A stretch of DNA of 41,327 nt from Bacteroidales bacterium (GTDB lineage Bacteria > Bacteroidota > Bacteroidia > Bacteroidales > Bacteroidaceae). Made by a program: the position numbers and the translations under genes. Below are positions 9,177-16,600 of this stretch, piece after piece; position 1 is the first letter of the stretch, and each line of letters begins with the position of its first letter. The notes beneath the pieces were generated by a model that saw nothing but the letters and a program-made list of their open reading frames with translations, was not told the origin of the DNA and made no database searches. Where the stretch lies: positions 1 to 41,327 of the forward strand of contig SFFY01000018.1 in the NCBI GenBank assembly GCA_004556745.1, in the 5' to 3' direction.

Positions 9177-9424
9177 TCTATATAATAATCTTCTTCGGCT
9201 TGTTCTTCCTGCTCCCTTAACATATAGTCGTAATCTATTTCGTCTTCCGTAAACTCCTCAAAGTCGGAATCAGGTCTGTCATCTTCTGTCTGCTCATAGA
9301 AACCGTGCGCAGAGTTACCGGGCTTGCGACCATTATGGTTATTATAAATATTGTGATAATCATCGTACTTACAGACGTACACAAAACCGCCCACAATGAA
9401 AAGAGCAAAAATGATCCAAAACAT
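9158..9424 (-). CDS. Small membrane protein with acidic tail
   Basis: This 88-residue protein has one N-terminal membrane segment (about 2-18) followed by a polar tail in which Asp and Glu dominate (from about residue 47 onward). No family is recognised. Three things argue that it is real: a -7 box on the same strand at 9462-9469, a start codon 38 bp from it, and a strong terminator that begins inside its last codons. The tail could bind cations or a basic partner, but that is a guess. Confidence 0.6.
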   Translation of the reverse strand: MFWIIFALFIVGGFVYVCKYDDYHNIYNNHNGRKPGNSAHGFYEQTEDDRPDSDFEEFTEDEIDYDYMLREQEEQAEEDYYIEHMHDE

Positions 9425-9461
9425 AAGCGTCCTCTTATAGATTGTCTATTTTTTCTTACTG

Positions 9462-9469
9462 CAAAAGTA
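9462..9469 (-). promoter_or_regulatory. -7 box for the acidic-tail membrane protein
   Basis: The minus strand reads TACTTTTG, 37 bp before the ATG that begins at 9424. Confidence 0.55.
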
Positions 9470-9565
9470 AGAAGAATATTTTATGTTTGCCCTTTTTTTG
9501 TATCGTCTATCGCCATTAATAAGCAAGGAGTTGCTGATATATCTTGTGCTTCAAGATACAAAAAC

Positions 9566-9605
9566 AAAAAGCCAAATCTCAAAAACACAGAGATTTGGCT
9601 TTTTA
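9566..9605. terminator. Terminator downstream of tRNA-Leu, bidirectional in form
   Basis: The stem AAAAAGCCAAATCTC pairs with GAGATTTGGCTTTTT around a 9-nt loop. T-runs exist on both strands. On the minus strand it begins 8 bp after the 3' end of tRNA-Leu. Confidence 0.8.
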
Positions 9606-9612
9606 TTATATG

Positions 9613-9694
9613 TGCGCCTGATAGGACTCGAACCTACACGTCTCGCGACACCAGATCCTAAGTCTGGCGCGTCTACCAATTTCGCCACAAGCGC
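9613..9694 (-). tRNA. tRNA-Leu (anticodon UAG)
   Basis: Read on the minus strand this is an 82-nt class II tRNA. The acceptor stem GCGCTTG pairs with CAGGCGC with one G-U pair. The anticodon arm CCAGA-CTTAGGA-TCTGG gives anticodon UAG, the long variable arm is TGTCGCGAGACG, and the T-loop is GGTTCGAGTCC. The discriminator base is A at 9613. CCA is not encoded. Confidence 0.95.
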
Positions 9695-9706
9695 GGTTTG
9701 CAGCGG

Positions 9707-9714
9707 CAAAGTTA
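9707..9714 (-). promoter_or_regulatory. -7 box for tRNA-Leu
   Basis: The minus strand reads TAACTTTG, 12 bp before the tRNA 5' end at 9694, the expected place for a tRNA promoter in this phylum. Confidence 0.65.
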
Positions 9715-9765
9715 CGCTTTTTTGGCGAATTGAAGCGGGTGGGACGCGGATATTTCTAACAAGTG

Positions 9766-11253
9766 TTATTTATTAAGCCGCCAAGTGGCGCCGTCCTTGG
9801 TGTCTTTTACCTCAAATCCGAGGGCGGACAGTTCGTTGCGGATGCGGTCGCTCGTGGCCCAGTCTTTGTTGGCCTTGGCCTGCGCACGAATGTTGAGGAG
9901 CAGGTCGATGGCCTGGCCGAATGCCTCTTCACGGCCGGCGTTGCCGTTGGCTTCGGAAGCGAGGCCGAGAATGTCGAAGCAGAACGTGCTGAAAGCGGCT
10001 TTGAGGGCTTCGAGACCTTCGGGCGTGATGCTTGCTTTCTTGTCGGCCAACTGGTTGATGGTGCGGCAGGCATCGAAGAGGTGGCTGATGGCAATGGGCG
10101 AGTTGAAGTCGTCGTCGAGCGCGGCGTAGCAGTCTGCGCTGAGTTTTTCGGCAAACTCTTTGCCGATGGTGCCTGCTGCCTGCGGCTCGATACGTTCCAG
10201 TTGCTTGATGCCCTCCATAAGGCGTTCGAGACCTTTGGCCGAGGCTTGCAGCGCCTCGTTCGAGAAGTCCACGGTGCTGCGATAGTGCGCCTGGAGAATG
10301 AAGAAGCGGATCGTCATGGGCGAGTATGCCTGCTGCAAGAGCGGGTGGCTGCCCGTGAAGAACTCGTCGAGGGTGATGAAGTTATTGTACGATTTGCCCA
10401 TCTTCTTGCCGTTGATGGTGATCATATTGTTGTGCATCCAGTAGCGCACCATCTGCTTGCCCTGTGCTGCCACGGCCTGCGCGATTTCACATTCGTGGTG
10501 GGGGAAGATGAGGTCGAGGCCGCCGCCGTGTATGTCGAAGGTCTCGCCGAGGTACTTGCGTCCCATGGCCGTACATTCGCAGTGCCAGCCGGGGAAGCCG
10601 TCGCCCCAGGGCGAGGGCCAGCGCATGATGTGCTCGGGCTGCGCTTTCTTCCAAAGGGCAAAGTCGGCCTGATTGCGCTTCTCGCCCACGCCGTCCAGTT
10701 CGCGGCTGGCATCGCGCACGTCGTCGAGGTTGCGGCCGGAAAGAATGCCGTAATGATGGTCTTTGTTGTATTTCTCAACGTCGAAATATACCGAACCGTT
10801 CGACTCGTAGGCGTAGCCGGCATCGAAAATCTGCTGCACGAGCTGTTCCTGTTCGATGATGTGTCCCGTGGCGTGCGGCTCGATGCTGGGCGGCAGCACG
10901 TTGAGTTTCTTCATCGCGTCGTTGAAGCGATTGGTATAATGTTGCGCCACCTCCATCGGTTCGAGCTGTTCGAGGCGTGCCTTTTTGGCAATCTTGTCTT
11001 CGCCTTCGTCGGCATCGTGCTCGAGGTGTCCTACGTCGGTGATGTTGCGCACGTAGCGCACCTTATAGCCAAGATGTTTCAGATAGCGGAACACGAGGTC
11101 GAAAGTCACGGCGGGGCGTGCGTGTCCGAGGTGTGCGTCGCCATACACCGTAGGTCCGCAAACGTACATGCCTACGTGCCCGGGCTGCAGGGGCACGAAT
11201 TTCTGCTTGGTGCGCGTGAGCGTATTGTAGATGAGCAGGTCGTGATTGTCCAT
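9766..11253 (-). CDS. cysS: Cysteinyl-tRNA synthetase
   Basis: This 495-residue class I synthetase charges tRNA-Cys. The frame is open to 11301, but the -7 box lies at 11299-11306, so the first ATG inside any transcript is at 11253 (MDNHDLLIYN). The zinc cysteine is in YVCGPTVYGDA (C32), the HIGH-type motif is HLGHARP (41-47), a second zinc site is WHCECTAMG with a following HGGGLDL, and the ATP loop is KKMGKSYNN, a KMGKS form of the KMSKS motif. The C-terminal anticodon-binding helices are complete. It stands alone, with tRNA-Leu next downstream on the same strand. Confidence 0.96.
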   Translation of the reverse strand: MDNHDLLIYNTLTRTKQKFVPLQPGHVGMYVCGPTVYGDAHLGHARPAVTFDLVFRYLKHLGYKVRYVRNITDVGHLEHDADEGEDKIAKKARLEQLEPMEVAQHYTNRFNDAMKKLNVLPPSIEPHATGHIIEQEQLVQQIFDAGYAYESNGSVYFDVEKYNKDHHYGILSGRNLDDVRDASRELDGVGEKRNQADFALWKKAQPEHIMRWPSPWGDGFPGWHCECTAMGRKYLGETFDIHGGGLDLIFPHHECEIAQAVAAQGKQMVRYWMHNNMITINGKKMGKSYNNFITLDEFFTGSHPLLQQAYSPMTIRFFILQAHYRSTVDFSNEALQASAKGLERLMEGIKQLERIEPQAAGTIGKEFAEKLSADCYAALDDDFNSPIAISHLFDACRTINQLADKKASITPEGLEALKAAFSTFCFDILGLASEANGNAGREEAFGQAIDLLLNIRAQAKANKDWATSDRIRNELSALGFEVKDTKDGATWRLNK

Positions 11254-11298
11254 TGTATATAAATATATTATTGTGTGGTTGTTATTATGATGTCCCTG

Positions 11299-11306
11299 CA
11301 AAGTTA
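11299..11306 (-). promoter_or_regulatory. -7 box for cysS
   Basis: The minus strand reads TAACTTTG, 45 bp before the ATG at 11253. It rules out the upstream in-frame start at 11301. Confidence 0.65.
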
Positions 11307-11440
11307 CTGATATTTTCTTATATGAGCGTTTTTAGGGACTTATAAGAACGCGCCGATTTGCTCGGAGATATTTTTTCGTTGCTCCTTGAAAGTTTTTCGT
11401 TTCAGCAAGATATTTTTCACTATCTGCTAAGAAAAAGTTT

Positions 11441-11520
11441 GTTACAAAGTTTGTAACGGCCGTTACAAAGTTTCTAACACATGTTACAAAGTTTGTAATG
11501 CGTGTTACAAACTTTGTAAC
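11441..11520. repeat. Array A2: four 17-bp dyads at 21-bp period
   Basis: Dyads of the form GTTACAAAGTTTGTAAC start at 11441, 11462, 11483 and 11504, exactly 21 bp apart, with spacers GGCC, ACAT and GCGT. The left flank (about 11365-11440) holds two copies of GATATTTTT and the string TAAGAAAAAGTTT. The right flank holds GGAAAAAATATC, the inverse of the left motif. The array lies in the 690-bp gap between cysS and gltD, which holds no gene I can support. Confidence 0.9.
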
Positions 11521-11620
11521 AAAAACTTTCTTATAGGACAGGAAAAAATATCAAGGAAAAAGGGAAAATTATCAAGGGGATAATAAAAAATATATCCTTA
11601 ATAATCGGACATAACAAACG

Positions 11621-11664
11621 CCTCGGGCGCGCAAACTCCAATCAAAAGAGTTGCGCGCCCGAGG
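11621..11664. repeat. GC-rich hairpin
   Basis: CCTCGGGCGCGCAA pairs with TTGCGCGCCCGAGG around a loop of about 16 nt. No T-run follows on either strand, so it is not a standard terminator. It lies at the edge of the element that holds array A2. Confidence 0.6.
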
Positions 11665-11723
11665 AGCGTGGATTATTGACGGTAAAAATGCTAAACAAAA
11701 ATCAAGAAACAACAATGCGAGAA

Positions 11724-11936
11724 GGGTTACGCGCTTGCAAGCGCGTGGCATTTTTGCGCCGTCGGCACAAAAATGCCGAATGTATTGCTCGCTGCATACG
11801 TTTCCCCGGGGCGATGCCCCGGGCTAGGGGCAACAATTGGGCTTTGCATAATGTCGGCTGCGCTCGGCATAGCCCGAACAAGTTCGGCTCTGCGCTCGCT
11901 TGCACGACATTTCAGCCCGCCCCAATCAAATTATGC
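11724..11936. repeat. Bacteroidales intergenic repeat, copy with insertion
   Basis: This shares GGCATTTTTGCGCC, AAAAATGCCGAATGTA, GCATACGTTTCCCC and a CCCCGGGGC-type palindrome with the repeat at 29550-29813. The GGGCTT and CAGCCCGCC halves that are almost adjacent in that copy are here separated by 68 bp (11845-11912). It has no coding capacity and no transposase nearby. Confidence 0.7.
11845..11912 (+). repeat. Nested 68-bp element with AA-loop palindrome
   Basis: Its ends are AATGTCG and CGACATT in inverted order. Inside are the conserved arms GGCTGCGCTCGGCA and GCGCTCGCTTGCAC around the palindrome AGCCCGAAC-AA-GTTCGGCT (11871-11889). Related copies lie at 13458-13504 and 33109-33165. Confidence 0.65.
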
Positions 11937-11943
11937 CAATGTA

Positions 11944-13287
11944 CTATTTTCTAAGATACGCGTCGATTTCGTCTGCCACGCGGCGGCCGTCGGCAATGCA
12001 GCGCACCACGAGCGATGCGCCCGTGCGGGCATCGCCGGCACGGAACACACCCTCGGCGAGCGGCGTTTGCTCGGGGCGCAAAAAGCCCATGGCGAGCAGC
12101 ACGAGGTCGGCCTCGATGATTTCCTTGCGTCCCGTGGGGCGCATCGTGGGGCGGCCGCCGTCGGCTGCGGGCAGCCATTCCACTTCCTCCACTTCCACAC
12201 CCGTCACTCTGCCGTCGGCCGAACCGATGAAGCGGTTGGAGGCCAAACACCAGCGGCGCGTGCAGCCCTCTTCGTGGCTTGAGCTGGTTTTGAACACCTG
12301 CGGCCATTGCGGCCACGGCGTGGCGGGATTGCTGCCTACGGGCGGCTTGGGCATTATTTCTATCTGCGTCACGCTCACTGCGCCTTGGCGGTTGGCTGTG
12401 CCGATGCAGTCGCTGCCTGTGTCGCCGCCGCCAATCACGAGCACGCGCTTGCCCTTGGCGGTGACGCGTTGCTCTTCTGAAAACGTCTGACCGGCGAGCA
12501 CGCGGTTCTGCTGTCCCAAAAGATCGAGTGCGTAGTGAATGCCGCGCAGTTCGCGCCCGGGAATGTCGAGGTTGCGGGTATCGGGCGTACCCGTGCAGAG
12601 GCACCAAGCGTCGAAGCCTTCGGGCAAGGCGTTGAGGGATACGGCCTGGCCTGTGCGGAACTCGATGCCCTCGGCTTCCATGACGCGGACGCGGCGGTCG
12701 ATGACGGCCTTCTGCAACTTGAAATTGGGAATGCCGAAGCGCAGCAGTCCGCCCACGTATTCGTCTTTTTCAAACACGGTGACGGCATAGCCCATACGAT
12801 TCAAGCGGTTGGCAGCGGCAAGACCGGCAGGACCTGAACCGACTACTGCAACCTTCTTGCCGTTTCGCCCGGGCTGCTCGGGACGCACATAGCCTTCGAG
12901 AAAGGCGGTCTCTATGACGGCGCACTCGTCCTCGCGGATCGTGACAGGCGCGTCGGCAGTGAGTTTCAGCACACAACTTTTCTCGCACAGCGCGGGGCAT
13001 ACGCGCCCGGTAAATTCAGGGAAGTCGTTGGTAGCGGAAAGTATGCGGTAGGCCTCTTCCCAGCGGCCTTTGTAAATGGCGTCTTGAAACTCGGGCGGAC
13101 GGTTGCCCAAAGGGCACGCCCAATGGCAGAAGGGCACGCCACAGTCCATGCAGCGCGACGCCTGCAAGCGGCGGTCGCTGGAATTCAAGGTTTGCTCCAC
13201 CTCGCCAAAGTCTGCCACGCGCTCATGCACGGGGCGATAGCCTGCTTCGCGGCGGGGTACGGAAAGAAATGCTTTTGGATTGCCCAC
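11944..13287 (-). CDS. gltD: Glutamate synthase small (beta) subunit
   Basis: This 447-residue flavoprotein passes electrons from NAD(P)H to the large subunit, which makes glutamate from glutamine and 2-oxoglutarate. The N-terminal cysteines that bind two 4Fe-4S clusters are C46, C49, C54, C58 and C97, C101, C105. A first dinucleotide fold is VAVVGSGPAGLAAA (about 145-158) and a second is VLVIGGGDTGSDC (about 285). The C-terminus keeps GDARTGASLVVRCIADGR. It follows gltB on the same strand, but the 394-bp gap between them holds a MITE-like repeat, which is wide for a gltBD pair. No clear -7 box was seen in the gap, so read-through from gltB is the likely source of its mRNA. Confidence 0.95.
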   Translation of the reverse strand: MGNPKAFLSVPRREAGYRPVHERVADFGEVEQTLNSSDRRLQASRCMDCGVPFCHWACPLGNRPPEFQDAIYKGRWEEAYRILSATNDFPEFTGRVCPALCEKSCVLKLTADAPVTIREDECAVIETAFLEGYVRPEQPGRNGKKVAVVGSGPAGLAAANRLNRMGYAVTVFEKDEYVGGLLRFGIPNFKLQKAVIDRRVRVMEAEGIEFRTGQAVSLNALPEGFDAWCLCTGTPDTRNLDIPGRELRGIHYALDLLGQQNRVLAGQTFSEEQRVTAKGKRVLVIGGGDTGSDCIGTANRQGAVSVTQIEIMPKPPVGSNPATPWPQWPQVFKTSSSHEEGCTRRWCLASNRFIGSADGRVTGVEVEEVEWLPAADGGRPTMRPTGRKEIIEADLVLLAMGFLRPEQTPLAEGVFRAGDARTGASLVVRCIADGRRVADEIDAYLRK

Positions 13288-13372
13288 GGGGATATATTGT
13301 TGGAATTAAGTGAATAATGCTTTGAGGGAATAATCTGCAAATATTTTTTTGTCCACGAATTATATTTTTTTT

Positions 13373-13610
13373 GCCCACGAATCTCACGAATCTACACGAA
13401 CCATTTTCAATGAATTAAATGGCGACCTGTGCGGTCGCACTAATCACACGAATTTCCGCGCAAGTGAGCGCAATTAAGTTTACTTAAATTGCCGAGCGCA
13501 GCCGAAAATCTCAAATAATATGATTGAATTAGTGAAAATTCGTGCGACCGTACAGGTCGCCATTAAAATGCAAAGCACGAGATTCGTGTAAATTCGTGAG
13601 ATTCGTGGGC
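13373..13610. repeat. MITE-like inverted repeat between gltB and gltD
   Basis: The outer arms at 13373-13400 and 13583-13610 (starting GCCCACGAATCTCACGAAT) match at 27 of 28 positions. The inner arms at 13418-13440 and 13542-13564 (around GGCGACCTGT) match at 22 of 23. It has no coding capacity. CACGAATTTCACGAA-type arms are common in Bacteroidales intergenic DNA, as I recall. A second repeat is nested at 13458-13504. It fills most of the gap 13288-13681. Confidence 0.85.
13458..13504 (-). repeat. Nested element with AA-loop palindrome, copy 2
   Basis: The minus strand reads CGGCTGCGCTCGGC, then the palindrome AATTTAAGT-AA-ACTTAATT, then GCGCTCACTTGCGC. The arms match the copies at 11845 and 33109, but the stem sequence differs while its pairing is kept. 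Confidence 0.65.
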
Positions 13611-13681
13611 AGAAAATATCATCGGGATAGAATATTTGTGGATAAAACAATTCAACCAATAGAATATTGATTGCAAGATTA

Positions 13682-16600
13682 TTAATAATCAATCTGCACC
13701 TCGGCGATTTTCTGCTGGAGCTTGCGCATTTGCTCTTCGGCGAGGACGCGCTTATACTCAAACGGCATCACGCAGATAAAGTCGTCGACATAGCGGTTCC
13801 AGTCATCGAGCAGCGTGCGGGCAAGCTGCGAGCCGGTGTAGAGGTAATGCTGGCGGATAAGTTCGTGCAGTTCCTTGCGCGAGGCAGAGTCTTCGAGCAG
13901 CGAAAGTTCCACCATCTCCATGTTACAGAAGTAGTCGAAATTGCGGTCGCGATCGAGCACGTAAGCCACGCCGCCGCTCATGCCTGCAGCGAAGTTGCGC
14001 CCCGTAGGACCGAGCACTACCACTCGGCCGCCCGTCATGTATTCGCAGCAATGGTCGCCCACGCCTTCAACTACCGCCACCGCGCCCGAGTTGCGCACGG
14101 CGAAGCGTTCGCCCACGCGGCCGTTGATGTATACCTCGCCCTCCGTTGCGCCGTAGAGCAGCGTGTTGCCCGCAATCGTGTTGTCGGCGGCGGCGTAGCG
14201 GGCGCGCTTGGGCGGCATCACGGCGATGCGGCCGCCGCTCAGACCTTTGCCGAGATAGTCGTTCGCCTCGCCCTCGAGCCTGAAATACAGGCCCTTTGTG
14301 AGGAACGCGCCGAAACTCTGGCCTGCCGCGCCCTTAAAGTTCACGGTCACCGTGCCATCGGGCAGTCCGTCGGCACCGTGGCGCAAGGCCACCGCACCGG
14401 CGAGGCGCGTGCCTACGGCGCGGTCGGTGTTGCAAATGGGATATTCGAGCGATATTTCGCGCAGCGTCTCCACCGCCGGCACAGCGGCTTCGAAGAGTGC
14501 GGCGTCCATGCCCGTCTCCTCTGCTGCGGCTGCGCTGCCCGGCACGAAGTGGAGCGGCGCATTGCCACCCACGCGGTGGAGCAGGCGGCTAAAGTCGAGC
14601 AGCGCCGTCTTGCTGCCCTCGGCAGAGGGTTTGATGCTCACGAGGTCGGTGCGGCCTATGATGTCGTCGAGGCGGCGGAAACCCATTTCGGAGAGATATT
14701 CGCGCACCTCGCGGGCGAGGAAGCGGAAATAGTTCACCACATATTCGTAGTGCCCCCTGAAATGCTCGCGCAACTCCGGATTTTGCGTTGCCACGCCCAC
14801 GGGGCAGGTGTTGGCGTGGCACTTGCGCATCATCACGCAACCCAGCACGATGAGCACCGCCGTGCCGAAGCCGAACTCCTCCGCTCCGAGCAGTGCCATC
14901 GACACAATGTCGCGTCCCGTCTTGATCTGTCCGTCGGTCTGCAAGCGCACCTTGCCGCGCAAGCCGTTGAGCACGAGCGTCTGCTGCGTCTCTGCCAGTC
15001 CAATCTCGGGCGGAATGCCCGCGTAGCGCATCGACGAGGCGGGCGACGCGCCCGTGCCGCCTTCCGCGCCGGAGATCACGATGAGGTCGGCCTTCGCCTT
15101 TGCCACGCCGGCGGCAATGGTGCCCACACCGCTCTCCGCCACCAGTTTCACGCTCACCGCCGCGCGGGGGTTGAGGTGCTTGAGGTCGAAGATGAGTTGC
15201 GCGAGGTCTTCGATAGAATATATGTCATGGTGGGGCGGCGGCGATATGAGCGAGATGCCGGGAATGGAGTGGCGGGTGCGGGCGATGATGTCGTTCACCT
15301 TATAGCCCGGCAACTGTCCGCCCTCGCCGGGCTTCGCGCCTTGCGCCACCTTAATCTGTATTTCCTCGGCGTTCACGAGATATTCTGCCGTAACGCCGAA
15401 GCGGCCGGAGGCAATCTGCTTCGTCTTGCTGCACAGCGAAATGCCGTCGAAGGTTTCGTGGAAGCGGTCGCTGTCCTCGCCGCCCTCGCCCGTGTTGCTG
15501 CGCGTGCCGAGTTTGTTCATAGCCAAAGCCAAGGCCTCGTGCGCTTCTTTGCTAATCGCGCCAAACGACATTGCGCCCGTCACAAAACGGCGCACCAATT
15601 CGTCCTCGCTCTCCACCTCTTCGAGGGGCACGGGCGCGGCCGCCTTGCGAAACTCGAAGAAGTCGCGCAGGAATATCGGCGCGGGCTTCTCGTCGGCGAG
15701 GCGGGAAAATTCCTTAAACTTCTTGTAACTGCCCAGACGCGTGGCGAGCTGCAAGGCGGCAATGGTTTCGGGGTTCCACGCGTGGGCGATGCCGTCCTTG
15801 CGGTAGGAGAACTGCCCTACGTGGGGCAAGAGTTCGCCGAGCGCGGCGGCGTTGAGACTGGGCTGCGCGGAGAACGCGGCGCGGTGGAAGCGCAGGGCAT
15901 CGTCCGCCACCTCTTTCAGGCCTATGCCGCCGATGCTCGACTGCTTCGTGCCGAAATACGTTTTGAGCAACTCCTTGCCAAGTCCCACCGCCTCGAAGAT
16001 CTTCGCGCCGCGGTAGGAGCGAATGGTGGAGATGCCCATTTTCGACATTATCTTATACAAGCCCTTGCGCAGGGCCTTGATGTAGTTGGTCTCGGCCGTC
16101 TCGTAGTTCATCTGCACCTCGCCGCGCCGCACGAGGTCGTCGAGCACGGCAAACGCCATATAGGGATTGATGGCACTCGCGCCGTAGCCCAAGAGCAGGG
16201 CGGCGTGCATCACCTCGCGTATTTCGCCGCTCTCCACGATGAGCGCGGTTTCCACGCGCTTCTGCACCGCAATCAGATGATGGTGCACGGCGCTCACGGC
16301 CAGCAGGGAGGGGATGGCAGCGTGGCCGGCATCGATGCCGCGGTCGGTGAGTATGATATAGTTCACGCCGTCCTGCACCGACTGCGCCGCCTTTTGGCAA
16401 AGGTCGTCGAGCGCAAGGCGCATGGCTTCCTCGGGGTTGTCGGCGTGGGCGTCGAAGAGCATGGGCAACTTAATGGTCTTGAAACCCTTGTAGCGAATGT
16501 TGCAGAGCAGGTCGAGCTGGCGGTTGTTGAGCACGGGGTGCGGCAGGCGCACCATTTTGCAATGCGCCTCGTTGGGCAGGAGAATGTTCATGCCCACCGC

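Noticed and set aside
9763..11262. 499-codon open frame antisense to cysS
   Set aside because: It is a shadow of cysS, with low-complexity Val/Ala/Glu composition and no recognisable domain.
11621..11664. Intrinsic terminator
   Set aside because: The stem is strong but no T-run follows on either strand, and no gene ends close by.
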